64,000 bases of DNA from Eucalyptus grandis. Lineage: Eukaryota; Streptophyta; Magnoliopsida; Myrtales; Myrtaceae. The position numbers and the translations under genes are program-made. Shown piece by piece: positions 45,405 to 57,170 of this stretch (positions are counted from its first letter, which is position 1; each line of letters begins with the position of its first letter). Location: assembly GCF_016545825.1 (NCBI RefSeq), contig NC_052619.1:4603501-4667500 (forward strand), in the 5' to 3' direction. The notes under the pieces are model-generated. The model searched no databases, was not told the origin of the DNA, and worked only from the letters and a program-made list of their open reading frames with translations.

Positions 45405-46788
45405 CTTTAGAGAATTCTTCAACAAAGGCCCTTAGATTTTTTTGTCCGAAGATCCACCTTCCTTGAAGCCCTCCATGGCTAAATTCTTCCACTTCCTTGC
45501 ATTCCTTCTTATTCCATCGCCTCTCTCTCCACTTCCCATGACCAGTTCCAAGCACTTCTTGATTTCACCTCCCTTGACGATGATGCCATCTTCGTTGATC
45601 TCGGACACTCGAACCCCAACCTTCACATCCTCGACGAGCTTTGAGTTCGTCATCTGGTCAGTAATTGAGGGAATGCCACCATCGGGACACCACATGCCAA
45701 GCTCTCGAGCGTCGAGTTCCACCCGCAATGAGTGAAGAAACACCCTATTGAACGATGCGACAAGACCTCCATTTGAGAGCACCATGGGATTATCATTCCT
45801 CTCTTGTCTAATTCCTCTTTGTAAATGAGTTCATCATCATCTCCAACAGTCTTTCTCACCACCCACAAGAATGGCCGGCCGGTCTCTAGCAATCCGTGCG
45901 CTATTTCTAGCTTTTGCGCCTTCGAGAACTTCGCTATGCTTCAAAGGCTACATAAATTACCGACGCTTCCTTCTTTGTATTCAACCATTGAACATACTCC
46001 TTGAGCCCTGAAAGTGGTCGCCTCTGGAAGATTCATCGGAAGAATTACGATCCTGCGCATCTAGGAAACGAAACGGGACAAGGGGCCCAATTCCAACCAA
46101 ATTCAGTGTACCAATTGCCCTTAATACCTCGAGTTCGAGCATATCAAAGGTGTTCAAAAGTACCATGTTTGGTTTTCCCCTTCTTTTAGCTGCTTGAATT
46201 GGCTTTGCATATGCAGGAGACCAAAAGCATACTTGTTGTCGTGGGGTTGAAAAGGAGGGGAGATCGCGGTCGGTTAGTGGTGGTAGGCCGGGCAATCGGA
46301 TTAGCGATGTCGTATCACAGCTTTGGCTTGTAACGCTCTTAATCACGTCCTCATAGCCATTGAAGTAATGGTAGTATATGCCAAACACGGTCGCCGGTTG
46401 AATCCAAACGAGAACAGACTGGATCTGAAAGGAACGAGCAACCTCGTCGGCCCAGCGGAACATCGTGTGAGTGCGCACGTGAACCTGAGGCCTCGTCCAG
46501 AACTATACTCGATGAGGCCTCTAAGAGCTTCCGACCCCCGCCGCTTCAGCTCGGCCATGAAGTGATCGACATCATCCCCTAGTTCGTACCCATTGTCGTA
46601 GCCATCGGAGAACGTGGCGAAGGTTACACCATCAAGGCAAACTGGTTCGATCATGCCGCGGTGGGCGGACACCGTGGTGAAGAAAGTAACACGGCTGCCA
46701 GCATGAGTGAGGCGCCGGCTGGCTGGAGGGCTGGGTTTATAGCGCCGCGGCTCGGGAACGCTATGAGGAGAAAGTGGGGTGGAGCCAT
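45405..46788 (-). pseudogene. UDP-glucosyltransferase pseudogene 1, UGT75-like
   Basis: Family members are cytosolic and move glucose from UDP-glucose to small molecules such as phenolics, hormones or apocarotenoids. Start MAPPHFLLIAFPSRG at 46788, then a one-base frameshift near 46727. FATFSDGYDNGYELGDDVDHFM and WIQPATVFGIYYHYFNGYEDV (second frameshift near 46460) are typical of UGT75. PGLPPLTDRDLPSF and LLNTFDMLE follow. The PSPG box is present: WCSQMEVLSHRSIGCFF continuing THCGWNSTLESLACG and PMVAFPQ (about 45660-45775). The last part, DQMTNSKLVEDVKVGVRV to GSSDKKI, needs a third frameshift. There are stops after FNG near 45981. No intron is evident. Start and end match copies 2 and 3, showing tandem duplication. 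Confidence 0.88.
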
Positions 46789-46799
46789 ATGGTTTTAGG

Positions 46800-47340
46800 A
46801 GCTAGCTAGGGTAGTGCGAATGATGATACTATGGAAGAAGTTAAATAGAAAGACATGCCTCGTCTTCACCATAGAATTTGTCAACATTTAAGTGGAAGTT
46901 TCATGTTATATGATGACATTATGATAAATGATGTCGATGTTAAATTTGATGGTGCGTGGACGGTTTGGATATGATTTGGTTGGATCATGTTGGATAAATA
47001 TCGGCTCGATGATGCTCGTATGTCGTTATCCGAGGGTCATTCTCATCTTTAACGTATTTTTCATGAATGACATGGTCAAGGCTTCTGTCATGATATTTGA
47101 AAATTCGATCATTTTTTATTAAACAATTTAAAGCTTTTTATGTTAGGGACGTGCTAAATATGTCGGACCACTCAATTTATTCCGCCAAGCATTTGCAAGT
47201 TAAAAGTCAAACATGGCTGCACATGAAAACCAACAGACAGGCCAAACCATCTACCCAAAATTTGAAGGCAACGCACGAAAAAAGAAGAAGAGAATTAGAT
47301 AATAAAAGAGAAGCTAATTAACTTGCTATTTTAAGTTTAG
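46800..47340. repeat. 5' flank of UGT copy 1, shared with copy 2
   Basis: Shares AAAGACATGCCTCGTCTTCA and GGCTGCACATGAAA words, then AGAGAAGCTAATTAA, with 52820-53370 upstream of copy 2. The duplication therefore included upstream sequence. Confidence 0.75.
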
Positions 47341-47582
47341 GCCATGAATTTCTGTATAAGTTTAGAACAAGGATATGTGAGTTATCATACTGCCCACCTC
47401 CGATGGAACTCAATCACATATTAAGATCGATCAATTTGAAATAACCTCGATTGGTTTAAAATGACGAATATTAATAAACGTAATTTATTCATATCTATGT
47501 TTTTTTTGCTCGAGTAATGATTCATATAAATCTACTTAGATAAGGAAAAAGTCATAACTTAGACTTTGGGATAAGAACAATA

Positions 47583-48304
47583 GTAGTGTCAAAGATTTCG
47601 TACAATACACACTTGAGTGCAATTTTTTTGTTTGCTTACTTGTATGCCACATGGAATAAAATTATCACTTGAATATCAATTCCGGCAAATCAATTTACGT
47701 GGAATTTTTTAAAATTTTTAATTTTAATTTTAATTTTTTTGTTTTGCTTGCCTTACCATCATCCGCAAAGTCCCCAAGCAAGGCCGTTAGGCCTTGCCAG
47801 CCACTAATGAGGGGCTGCGAAATGCCCTTGCCTAGGGCCTTTGCGACGAGGGTGAGGTGGTCCTTGCCTAGACCTGTCCACGAGGGCCCTCATGGCCTCG
47901 CTAGCAACCAGCAAGGCCTCAATGACCTTGCCCAAGGCCTTCACAGTTGAAGATGAGGTAGCCCTCACCTAATCTGGTCAAGGGTTTTGCAACTAGTGAG
48001 GGTCACTAGTGATCCTCGCCGATCCTAAAAAAACAAAAATAAAAATAAAAGTGAAAATTAAAAAAATTAAAAAATATAGGAATTTAAAAAATTTTAAAAT
48101 TATCCATGTCAACTCATGCAAAGCTACATTAGATGACTGGTTTTGTTGTGTCTGATGATTGGCATCCACGTCAGATTTTCCAATGAGGTAAATCGGAATT
48201 GGTACTTAACTGATTGATTATTTAAATTTATGGCACTTAAGTGAATAAAAAAAAGAGTTTTGACACTCAAGTAAGTGTCGTACAAATGTTTTGACACTCC
48301 TACT
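47583..48304. mobile_element. TIR element with GC-rich core
   Basis: The left end AGTAGTGTCAAAG and the reverse complement of the right end (GTAGGAGTGTCAAAA) begin imperfect inverted repeats of about 120 bp that share ACTTGAGTG and CAATTCCG words. The core (47745-48030) has CCTTGCC/GGCAAGG words, for example GCCTTGCCAGCC. No protein domain. Confidence 0.65.
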
Positions 48305-48319
48305 ACTCTTCTCCTTGGA

Positions 48320-48460
48320 CTAGTAAGCCTAATTCAAACGTGACTGCACATGAAAATTAACAATTTCTCACCGAATCTTCCACCTAGAAAAAAATAATAA
48401 TATTTAAGAGAAGCTAATTTACGTAGATTTTAACTTTAGGCCTTGAAATGCTACTTGTGC
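48320..48460. repeat. Third copy of the UGT upstream block, without a UGT
   Basis: GTGACTGCACATGAAAATTAA, then CTTCCACCTAGAAAA and AGAGAAGCTAATTTACG parallel 47205-47340 and 53235-53370. No glucosyltransferase lies next to it. Confidence 0.6.
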
Positions 48461-48599
48461 TTGGTCATTTTCTGGCCTTGTTCATCCGTCAAGAACAGCC
48501 AAGTCCAATTGCCAAGGTATCAGCAATAATTGGCCATTAATGTTATCGAAAAAATATTTCACACTGGTTAAAAATGAAATTTAGACTTCGTTTCACAAA

Positions 48600-49240
48600 A
48601 TTTGGAAATTTTTTTATTAATGAGTCTATCTAATCAATTTGACAGAAATCGCCGACATGGATACTGATTATTCTATATGATGTAATTTGTGTTGACGTGG
48701 ATAATTTTTTAAATTAAATTTTTAGTTTTTTCTTTTTTTCCCTTTCATTTTGGTCAATGAGGGTCGTGACCCTTGCATAGCCCTCTCCATATATGGGTGA
48801 GGCCCAGCCTTGTTGGTTGTAGACAAGTGTGAAGGCCCTCAACAAAATCTAGGTGACGCCCTCGTAGGCTATGGGGCGAAGGCTTGGATGAGAGCTGTGA
48901 CCTTCGCTAATTGTTGGTAAGGGCTTACTGGCCTGTGCCCGAGTAGTCAATGAGAGTCCGTGACCAAAATATAAGGAAAAATAAGAAAGAAAAAAGGAAA
49001 ATAATAATAACAAGAGAAAACAAAATGCATTAAAAAATCAAAATACTATTAAAAATTTCCACATTAGCACCGACAGTACCACATAAGATAGTCTATGTCA
49101 ACGTCAATGATTTCTTGTCAAAATTACCTAATAAACTCAATCAGCAAAATATGAAAATAATTTAGAACTAAATTGACACAATTGAAATGTTTACAAATGA
49201 ACGTGCACTAATGCAATAGATTTATAATTTTTTGATACTT
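48600..49240. mobile_element. Degenerate TIR element with GC-rich core
   Basis: The core (48750-48965) has GAGGGCC/CCTTGC-type words, flanked by AT-rich arms that contain GACATGG-ACTG and TGTCAACGTCAATG. The left arm is shorter than the right, so the terminal repeat is partly deleted. Confidence 0.5.
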
Positions 49241-50528
49241 CCACCATATAAATCTACTTAGATCGGGGAAAATTTAAGCAAATGATGTAATAGCTAAGTT
49301 AAACTATAATTTTTTAAATTAACAATTGATCGAGGATAAGTTCTTGGCTTTATTCTAATTTTATAAAACCAATCCAATTTTGTCCTAAATAATCAATTCA
49401 TACGTACAAGGACAATACAATAAATGTTTTGTCTTAACTTTTGCTAACTATACCATTATTATCCGAAGTTTCCATAGATGGTGTACAATGGGGAATTCGA
49501 CTCCACCAATAATTCATAATATGTATCACCACCCTTTGTCGACTTACCAATAACTCATAATAGAAAAAATTGTAGCAATAATTATGGAGATTTTAGAATT
49601 CAAACTAATGCATATCTACTAGTCGAAAAAACCAAAATATTATATGTACTTAGGTCGTGTAGAGCAATATCATGCCAACTATTGATTAAAAGGTCTCACA
49701 AAATTAATGGTTGAGATGATATTAATTTTTCGGAGAAGTACTTCGTCATACGGTGGAGATAGAAAAATTCAATTCCACAGACTATCTTCGTCTTAAAAAA
49801 GAACGACCATTTTTGACAAAGCTTATTTAAAATTCTTTTCTTTTCATATTCAGTGTACGAAATAAAAAGTCCATACTCATACACCAATTGCCTTTGCCCA
49901 ATTTTTCTTAAAAACACCAAGTTTGACTTCAGTCACAATTTTGATACACGCTCTTTTTTTTTTTTTTTTTTTTTTTAATTCCCTATGAATGCACCACCGT
50001 TAACTCAAGTGTCTATTCTGGCCTGTGCTGTCTCATCTCATAAAAGCACAATCCAATTCTCGTCCAAATTTTGTTTGGGGGTAGACCCTATCATGTTTTC
50101 GCCAAGTACACATAAAATAACACATCAAATCTTTAAAGGCACTATTAATGGAAACTCGACACAGGTCGGATTTGAGTACCATCTGAAATTTTTCTTTTTT
50201 TATGAGATGACAATACGTTTCAGCCAACATTGGAATCCAACTTGAAGTTGGCATTTTCTAATGAGATTAAACTATTTTAGATTAGAGTGGGGGCACGAGC
50301 TAGAGTTGATTTTTCTTTTATGAGAAAAATAGTTTAGATAAAATAAACACCCCGCTCAAAGTTGGTATCTTTTGGGAATTAGATCCAATTACATTACCAT
50401 TCAAGCCGGTGCAATTCTCAAAGATTGATGCAAATTTAAGAACGATAAGAACATATTATCTAGCTATATTTAATTCAAGCTAACCCATAACATGTTGTCA
50501 TTAATCACTCCATTACGTTTTCCTCTAC
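49241..50528. other. Non-coding stretch, including the 3' flank of UGT copy 2
   Basis: The right part shares words such as TTTAAAATTCTTT and TACACGAAATAA with the 3' flank of UGT copy 3 near 63270-63310. ATATAAATCTACTTAGAT at 49246 repeats 47525. A T-run lies at 49953-49976. No gene recognised. Confidence 0.45.
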
Positions 50529-52814
50529 TTAGGCGATTTCTTCAACAAAGGCCTTGAGATTTTTGTCCGAAGATCCCCTTCCTGGAAGCCTCCATGGTCA
50601 GATCCTTCCACTTCCTTGCATTCCTTCTAATTCCATCACCTCTCTCCATCTTCCACGACCAATTCCAAGCACTTCTTGATTTCACCTCTCTCAACAACGA
50701 TGCCTCCTTTATTAATCTCAGACACTCTAACCCCGACCTTTCACACGTCCTCGACTAGCTTTGCGTTCATCATCTGGTCGCCAAATTGAGGGAATGCCAC
50801 CATCGGAACTCTGCATGCCAAGCTTTCAAATGTCGAGTTCCACCTGCAATGAGTAAAGAAACACCCTATTGAAGGATGCGACAAGACTTCTATTTGAGAG
50901 CACCATGGGACTATCACTCTCTTCTTGTCTAATTCCTCTTTATAACTAAGTTCATCATCTTCTCCATCACTTTTTCTCATCACCCACAAGAACGGCCGAG
51001 TAGTCTCCTAGTAATCTGCATGCCATTTCTTGCTTTTGCGACTTTGATAACCTAGCTATGCTTCCAAAAGCTACATAAATAATGGATGAGAAAAGTACCA
51101 AAATAGTCATAAACCTTTTATATTGATACCAATTCAATTCTAAACTTTTCAATTGGATAAATTTATCCTAAACATTTTCATATTGGTACAAATTCAGTCC
51201 ATCCATTAACTTAAGCCGAAAATTGTTGATGTGGTCACCACCGGTCTTATGTGGTGCCACGTTGACAAATTTTATAATTTTTTATATTTTTCAGATTTTT
51301 AAATTAATTTTTGCTTTTTTGCTTTTCTTTTCTTTTTCTTTCTCATTAGCCCTTGGCCGACGAGGTCGTCGGCCAGCCGACCATCGCCCGGCCACGGGGC
51401 TGGTCGGGGTGAGGGCCTCGCACCCTCGCCGGCCACTAGCTCGCGCACTCGCTGACCATAAGCGAGGCGTAAGCCCGCATGCCCTCACTTGTGGCTGACG
51501 CCCCTCGCCCAAATCCAAGTGAGGGGCGCGTGCCCTCACCTATGGTCGACGAGGGTGCAGAGGCCCTCGCTAGCCAACGGGTGAGAGTTTTAGCCTCGCT
51601 TGGATCCGGGCGGGGGCCAACGCCTCGCTTGTGGCAGCGGGGCACGACTACCCTCACCGGTGGCCAACAAGGCGCGGCCCCTCTTGGACCAGCCAGCAAG
51701 GCGATGGTCGACTAGCCGGCGCCCGCCGGCCAAGGGTTAAGGAGAAAAGAAAAAAAAAAAAGAGAAAAAGGAAAAAGAAATAATAATTTAAAAAAATCTG
51801 AAAAAATATAAAATTTGTCCACATGGCGCCACATAAGACCGTTGTGATCACATCAGCAATTTTCGGCTTAAATTAGCCGAATTGACTGAATTGGTACCAA
51901 TATGAAAATGTTTATGACTAAATTGGTTCAATTAAAAGTTTATGATTGATTTGGTACCAATACAAAAGATTTAGAATTGTTTTGGTACTTTTCCCAATTA
52001 CGGACGCTTCCTCCTTTGCGTTCAACCACTTAACATAATCCTAAGAGCTGAGGAAGCGGTTGCCTCCAGAAGATTGATCTGAATCTAGGGAAACTGAGTG
52101 GGACAAGGGGCTTGATTCCGACAAATTGAGTGCACCGATCAATCCTAATGCCTCGAGTTCGAGCGCATCGAAGGTGTTCACAAGTACCACTTTTGGTTTT
52201 CCCCCTCTTTTAGGTTCTCCAGTAGGCTTTGCATATGCGGCAGAGTGAAAGCAGGCTTGTTTTCGACGTGGAGAAAGGAGGGGATGTTGCGGTCGGTTAG
52301 TGGCGGTAGGCCGGGCAATCGGATGAGCGGTATGGTATCACAGCTTTGGCTTGTAACGTTCTTAATCACATCCCCGTAGTCATTGAAGTAATAGTAGTAT
52401 ATGTTGAGCACGGTAGCGGGTTGAATCCAAATGAGAGTCTATTTGATTTGAAAGGAACGAGCAACGTCATCGGCCCAAGGGATCGTCGTGTGAAGTACGC
52501 ACGTGAACTTGAGGTCTCGTCCAGAATTATACTCGATGAGGCCTCTAAGAGCTTCCGACCCCCGCCGCTTCAGCTCGGCCATAAAGTGATCGACAGCATC
52601 CCCTAGCTCATACCGTTGTCCTAGCCATCGGAGAACATGGCGAAGGTTACACCATGGAGGCTAACTGGATCGATCTTGCGGCAGTGGGCGGACACGGTGG
52701 TTAAGAAAGTAATGCGATTGCCTGTGCAAGCGAGGCGCTTGGCTAGCTGGAGGGCTGGGTTTATACCTACCCCCCGGCTCGGGAGCGCTACGAGAGAAAG
52801 GTGGGAGGAGCCAT
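50529..52814 (-). pseudogene. UDP-glucosyltransferase pseudogene 2, UGT75-like, split by a TIR element
   Basis: Start codon at 52812-52814 (MAPPTFLS, then a stop where copy 1 reads FLLIAFPS, from a one-base loss). Further along FTCVLHTTIPWADDVARSFQ, a stop, and LNIYYYYFNDYGDVI appear, then PGLPPLTDRNIPSF. The frame is broken at 51088-51995 by an inserted TIR element, between the equivalents of the start of the EEASVVYVAFGSI block and the block itself. The PSPG box has HCRWNST and ACRVPM instead of HCGWNST and ACGVPM; the changed Gly residues are normally conserved. The end reads DKNLKAFVEEIA, stop at 50529-50531. It is clearly dead. Confidence 0.88.
51088..51995. mobile_element. TIR element with GC-rich core inserted in UGT copy 2
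   Basis: Starts GAGAAAAGTACCAAAA and ends in the inverted form (TTTGGTACTTTTCCC). The TIRs are about 170 bp and well matched, including CGAAAATTG-TGATGTGG words. The core (51350-51740) is GC-rich with GGCGAGGG/CCCTCGCC words. Flanks AATAATGGAT and AATTACGGAC could be a diverged 10-bp target duplication. Copy 1 keeps the intact site (CATAAATTACCGACGC, near 45951). Confidence 0.85.
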
Positions 52815-53400
52815 ATGGTTTTAGGAGCTAGTTGGGAAGTGCAAATGACCAGACCAAAGAAGAAATTATATAGAAAGACATGCCTCGTCTTCAACATAGA
52901 ATTAGTCAACATCTAGGTCGAAGTTTCAAATTAAATGATCTTATTATGATAAATACTGTGGGTCGGATTTCATTTATTCGGATTATATTAATAAAATATT
53001 GGCTCGAGGAAGCTCATAAAATCGTAATCGGAGGACCCACATAAAATCGTAATCGGAGCACGACATCGTCAAATGCTTTTATCATAATATTTGAAAATTC
53101 AATCATTTAATTCAACAACTCAAAAGCTTTTATGTTAGGGACGTGCGTCCACTCAAATGTCATTTCCTACTTGAGTAAACCATTATTTTTATCTTTTCTA
53201 CAGTCTCAGTCATCACCCCCAAGTTGCAACTCAATTCCAACACGGCTGCACATGAAATTCAACAGACGGACCGAAGCTTCTACCCCAAAAAAGAAGGCAA
53301 AAATAAAATAAAATACAGAATATGATGTCGTAAAGAGAAGCTAATTAAATTAATATTCTAACGTAAGACCTTGAATTTCTACTTGATCATTTGTCAGGAA
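52815..53400. repeat. 5' flank of UGT copy 2, shared with copy 1
   Basis: Matches 46800-47340 through AAAGACATGCCTCGTCTTCA, TTATGATAAAT, GGCTGCACATGAAA and AGAGAAGCTAATTAA. Confidence 0.75.
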
Positions 53401-54157
53401 TAGTCTGGTCCCAATACTAACATATTTGCAAGTTGTTAGAAAGTTAATCCAAAAATTTAAACTGATTAGATAAATGTGATTTAATATTTAAATATTTTAA
53501 TACCTCTCACGCTTAATTTGATGTGGATATATTTAATTTGAAAGGCAAATGGAGTTTGAGAGAATTTGAACTCAAAATATTCCACTCTAATATCATGTTA
53601 GAAGATCAAACCCAAAAAATTTAAACTATAAATGGAAGGAGTTTATACAAATATAATGAATATGTAGGATCTGTCGATCGCACTAAGAAACCAAGTGAAG
53701 AGTCGGAAGTGCTGATTGCCAATTGCCGCTCAGTTGAATGAAACCGGTGGCTGTTTCTTGAAGCTTGTCGCTGAACATTTTAGAGACCTACTCTAGCCGT
53801 TGTCCTCAGGGATGGCTATCCTGCTCCAAATAGCTACTTCAAAGCTTTATCCCCATCTACTTGTATAGAAGGGGCTCCCTTGACAGATCTCGGATTTGAA
53901 GCGACCAAAAGTAATGGATCATGGTTTGCTCTTTTGGCTCTCCATCCCATGCCACTCCCTAGTGTACTCTTCGGTAGATAAATGGAGAAGCGCAACAAAA
54001 AGTCTGAAATCTTTATCTCGAAAGACTATCAAGAGGACGTCAAAATCCGAGCTCGTAAAAATATTTGATTGAACCTACTTTCAGTCAAAAATTAAATTCA
54101 ATAAGTTATAAGCGGACAATGATATATACTAATTATTCGATTTAAAAATTTCCTAAT
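53401..54157. other. Non-coding stretch left of the copia element
   Basis: No gene recognised. It ends in CTAAT (54153-54157), the left target duplication of the copia element. Confidence 0.5.
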
Positions 54158-54579
54158 TGATGGTTTTATTAGTGATGGGCTTAAGGCTCGTCCGCCCATG
54201 TTGGGCCTAAAAGCCCGGCCCACAGAATTAGGGCCCGTGGATGGAGGGATGTATAAAAGGGAAGAGAGAGGGAGAACGCACCTTTTGGAAACAAAACGTA
54301 CGTACGTATTCTCCCGCGCGCTCTCTCTCCAAAAAAAAAGGAAAAACAGTAAGGCTCCGGCAACTTTTTCCTTCCCTTCAAGGCGTCATCGGATCGAACA
54401 GGGCCAGATTCTCTTCCTCTTATCGGCGTCGGTGTCTAATCTGTGGCTAACAAGGTACGCTCGAATCCGTGGTGTGCTTTAGGATCGGTGATACATGTTT
54501 TCCCAGGCTTGTCCTCCGCATTGCTTTAGGGGTTCGATTTAGTGTCGAATCCGGTTTCGAGGATCCGTTATTCCCAACA
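54158..54579 (+). repeat. 5' LTR of the copia element
   Basis: TATAAAAGGG at 54252 is a likely TATA box for the element's transcript. Near-identical to 61245-61679, with a short indel near the GGGCTTAAGG region. Confidence 0.95.
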
Positions 54580-54592
54580 TTGGTATCGAGCC
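54580..54592 (+). other. Primer-binding site of the copia element
   Basis: TTGGTATCGAGCC directly follows the LTR. It resembles the usual initiator tRNA-Met site (TGGTATCAGAGC) with changes. Confidence 0.75.
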
Positions 54593-54744
54593 CTAGTTCA
54601 CGTTTTCCCAACCTGTTTGATGTTTTTTGATTGATTTTTCGCGAAAATTTTCGGCCATACGGATCGGGGCGAGAAATCCCGACACCCGAGCGCTGTTCAT
54701 CCATTTTTTCGAGTTTCTGTGACTCGAAATCGATTTCTGAAAGC

Positions 54745-55200
54745 ATAGGGTGAAATGGCTCATCGAGGCGAGTCCGTCGACAGGTCGTGCGCCGCCGGGT
54801 GACGCCGCACGCACCCACACGCGCGGCCAGAAGGCGCTGCGCGTGGGCGCGACGCGCCCAAAGCGCTGGCTCGGCCAACGCGTGCGGCACACGCGCCGGT
54901 CGGCGAATCGGCACGTGCGCGCCACCGGCCGGCGAAACGGCACGCGCCGGTCAGCGGACAACGCGTCCGCGTCAACATGACGTCAACGGGGTTGGTAACA
55001 GCTGGGATGAGCGTCATCGATGACGTCGGCCGCCCGATGACGGTTACCGGCGGTCACCGACCGGCGACCCGACACGACCCGACCCGCAGACGCCTGGCAC
55101 GCGCGCAGCACGTGCGGTGGTTGTCCGACCCGACCCGACCGGCCCGACCGGTCCGACTGGCCCGACGACCGACCGTTGACCGTTGACCGTTGACCCAAAA
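54745..55200 (+). other. GC-rich leader of the copia element with short tandem words
   Basis: CpG-rich sequence with repeated CGCGCC, CCGGCGAAACGG and CCGACC words, ending in three copies of CGTTGAC (about 55170-55194) and an A-run. An acceptor-like TTTGTTGCAG at 55277-55286 follows, so part of the leader may be spliced out. Confidence 0.55.
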
Positions 55201-55313
55201 AAAAAAAAGGAAAATAATGTGTTTCTTTTTCAATTAAGTCTATGTAGATTATTTGTAATCTCTTATTTGTTCTGCATTTGTTGCAGGGACGGTTCTGCAT
55301 TTGTTGGAGGAAA

Positions 55314-55725
55314 AATGCCTCTCCTCAAGTTGCGCACACCTATTCGCGCAATTACCGATGAACAAAAGGAAAGGCTTTCTAAGTTGATAGCTGAGCTGAC
55401 TAATCATTGATGGGAGAGTGGTGACTTAATTGATCACGTCCTTGAAGTCAACGGAAAATTCAACAGGTCATATGGAATGGTTGTCCTATGCCACGTCGAG
55501 ATGGTGCGATTTTTCATAAACACTCTTCCACCTGAATGGCAAGATGTGTTGAATCGCATATGGGATGTCAACGGAGCTGCTTCATATAAGAAAATTGTGA
55601 TGGATTTTGTAGATGACTATTATAGGATTGTTATAAGGGAAAAGATCAAGAAATTGAACAAAGAGGATCTTTCCAGTTCGTGTCTTTGGCTTGGTGTTAG
55701 ATGTATTGGCTATTTTCTTAGTTAA
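55314..55725 (+). pseudogene. Extra ORF in the copia leader, upstream of gag, unknown function
   Basis: ATG at 55314 reads MPLLKLRTPIRAITDEQKER to TNH and a stop near 55408. The same reading then gives WESGDLIDHVLEVNGKFN, and after a frame change FFINTLPPEWQDVLNRIWDV and MDFVDDYYRIVIREKIKKLN. It is largely helical and charged and not recognised. It is separate from the true gag at 56113. LPPEW-type words recall gag, so it may be a duplicated or foreign gag-like exon. An acceptor-like GTGTTCAG lies just before the gag start (56103-56110). Confidence 0.45.
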
Positions 55726-56112
55726 GTGTGCTTTGTGGACATCTTATGTAATGCTTACTACCACGATTGTTATTGATGTAGCAACCTATATGTTAGTTGT
55801 ATTATATGAAAGCATTATTAAATTGTATGTCAATTATCTGTTGCTTTCATTATTGCCGATTCTTTGTGGGTAGTTAGGTGTGGGTAGTTATAGAAGTTTT
55901 TGTAACTTCATAGAATTTATTTTGCATAAGACAATTATATTAATGATAGTTTTAAGTTAGGATTTTTGGAGGATAATTGAAAACTTAGTGACATTTTGAT
56001 TCTGAAACCTTACTTGAAATTATTTATTAATATGATGGGTCTGTACAAAAAGGGATGCATAAATGATAGGCATTAACTAATTCATGCATATATGTACGAT
56101 GTGTTCAGATCA

Positions 56113-57108
56113 ATGGCTTCAGCCACAAAAGCATAGTTGCCGAGCTGAACAAAGGTGAAAAGCTCAATGGTGACAACTATGAGATATGGCACATGAAAAT
56201 CCAATATGTGCTGGAAGAGCAAGAGGCACTGGAAGCTCTTAACCTGACCATGGTAGAACCTGAATAATGAACCACTGCACAACACAAGAGAGATAAGGAA
56301 GCATTTGCTGTATGGAAAAGAAAGAACTCTCTTGCTCGCATCATGTTGCTGAGCATCATGGAAAATGACGTCATGCGAGAGTTTAGCCGTTTTGACAATG
56401 CCAAGGAAATGTGAGAGGCATTGGCAGCTAGATTTGGTCATACTTCGGTGACCAGACTGAGACAGCTCACTATAAGGTTTGACTCTTACAAGAAGCCTCA
56501 TGGTCAGACCATGAAGCAACATCTTAGAAAGATGTCAAACATGATAAATGAGCTTAAAGATGCTGGCCATGTCCTCACAGATGAGCAGCAAGTGCAAGCA
56601 GTGATCCGTTCCTTGCCTCAGAGTTGGGAGCATATGAAGGTGCACCTGACCCATAATGAAAATATCAAAACTTTTGAGGATGCAGTGCGCCATCTTGAGC
56701 TGGAAGAGGACCGCCTCTTGGCGCTGCCGGATCTTGAACTCTATCATGCTAGTTCTAGCTCACATGGAGCTTCGAGCTCAAGCGCAAACGCCCTAACTTG
56801 GTTTGATAAAGGGAAAGGCAATGAAGCAGGTCCTTCGGGAAGAAACCCAAGTTTAACCAACATGAAAAAGGAAAGCGTCATCGCATGAAGAAGCTTGCAA
56901 GGGTGAAATGCTACAACTGTGACAAGAAGGGTCACTATGCTCGCGACTGTCATGAGCCAAAGAAGGTATACACCCCTTATACTTTTCAGAACTTTGCTTT
57001 TGTGTCGAGTTCTGTATTCTTGACTGAGTCTAATCCTTTGTGGACTGTAGATTCAAGAGCAACAGACCATGTAGCGAAGGATAGAGGATCTTTCATGGAA
57101 TTCCGATG
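56113..57108 (+). pseudogene. Copia gag, zinc knuckle and protease part
   Basis: Gag domain of the UBN2 kind: KLNGDNYEIWHMKIQYVL, FAVWKRKNSLARIMLLSIM, LTIRFDSYKKPHGQTMKQHL, then INELKDAGHVLTDEQQV and LPQSWEHMKVHL. A CCHC knuckle CYNCDKKGHYARDC lies near 56910-56952. The protease start reads WTVDSRATDHV near 57040, so the catalytic DSG is changed to DSR. Stops near 56140, 56266 and 56413 and frame changes show that no Gag is made. Confidence 0.88.
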
Positions 57109-57170
57109 AGTACCAACTGGAACTAAGTGGATCTATGTGGGAAACAACTCCAGAGCCGAAGTGAAAGGAA

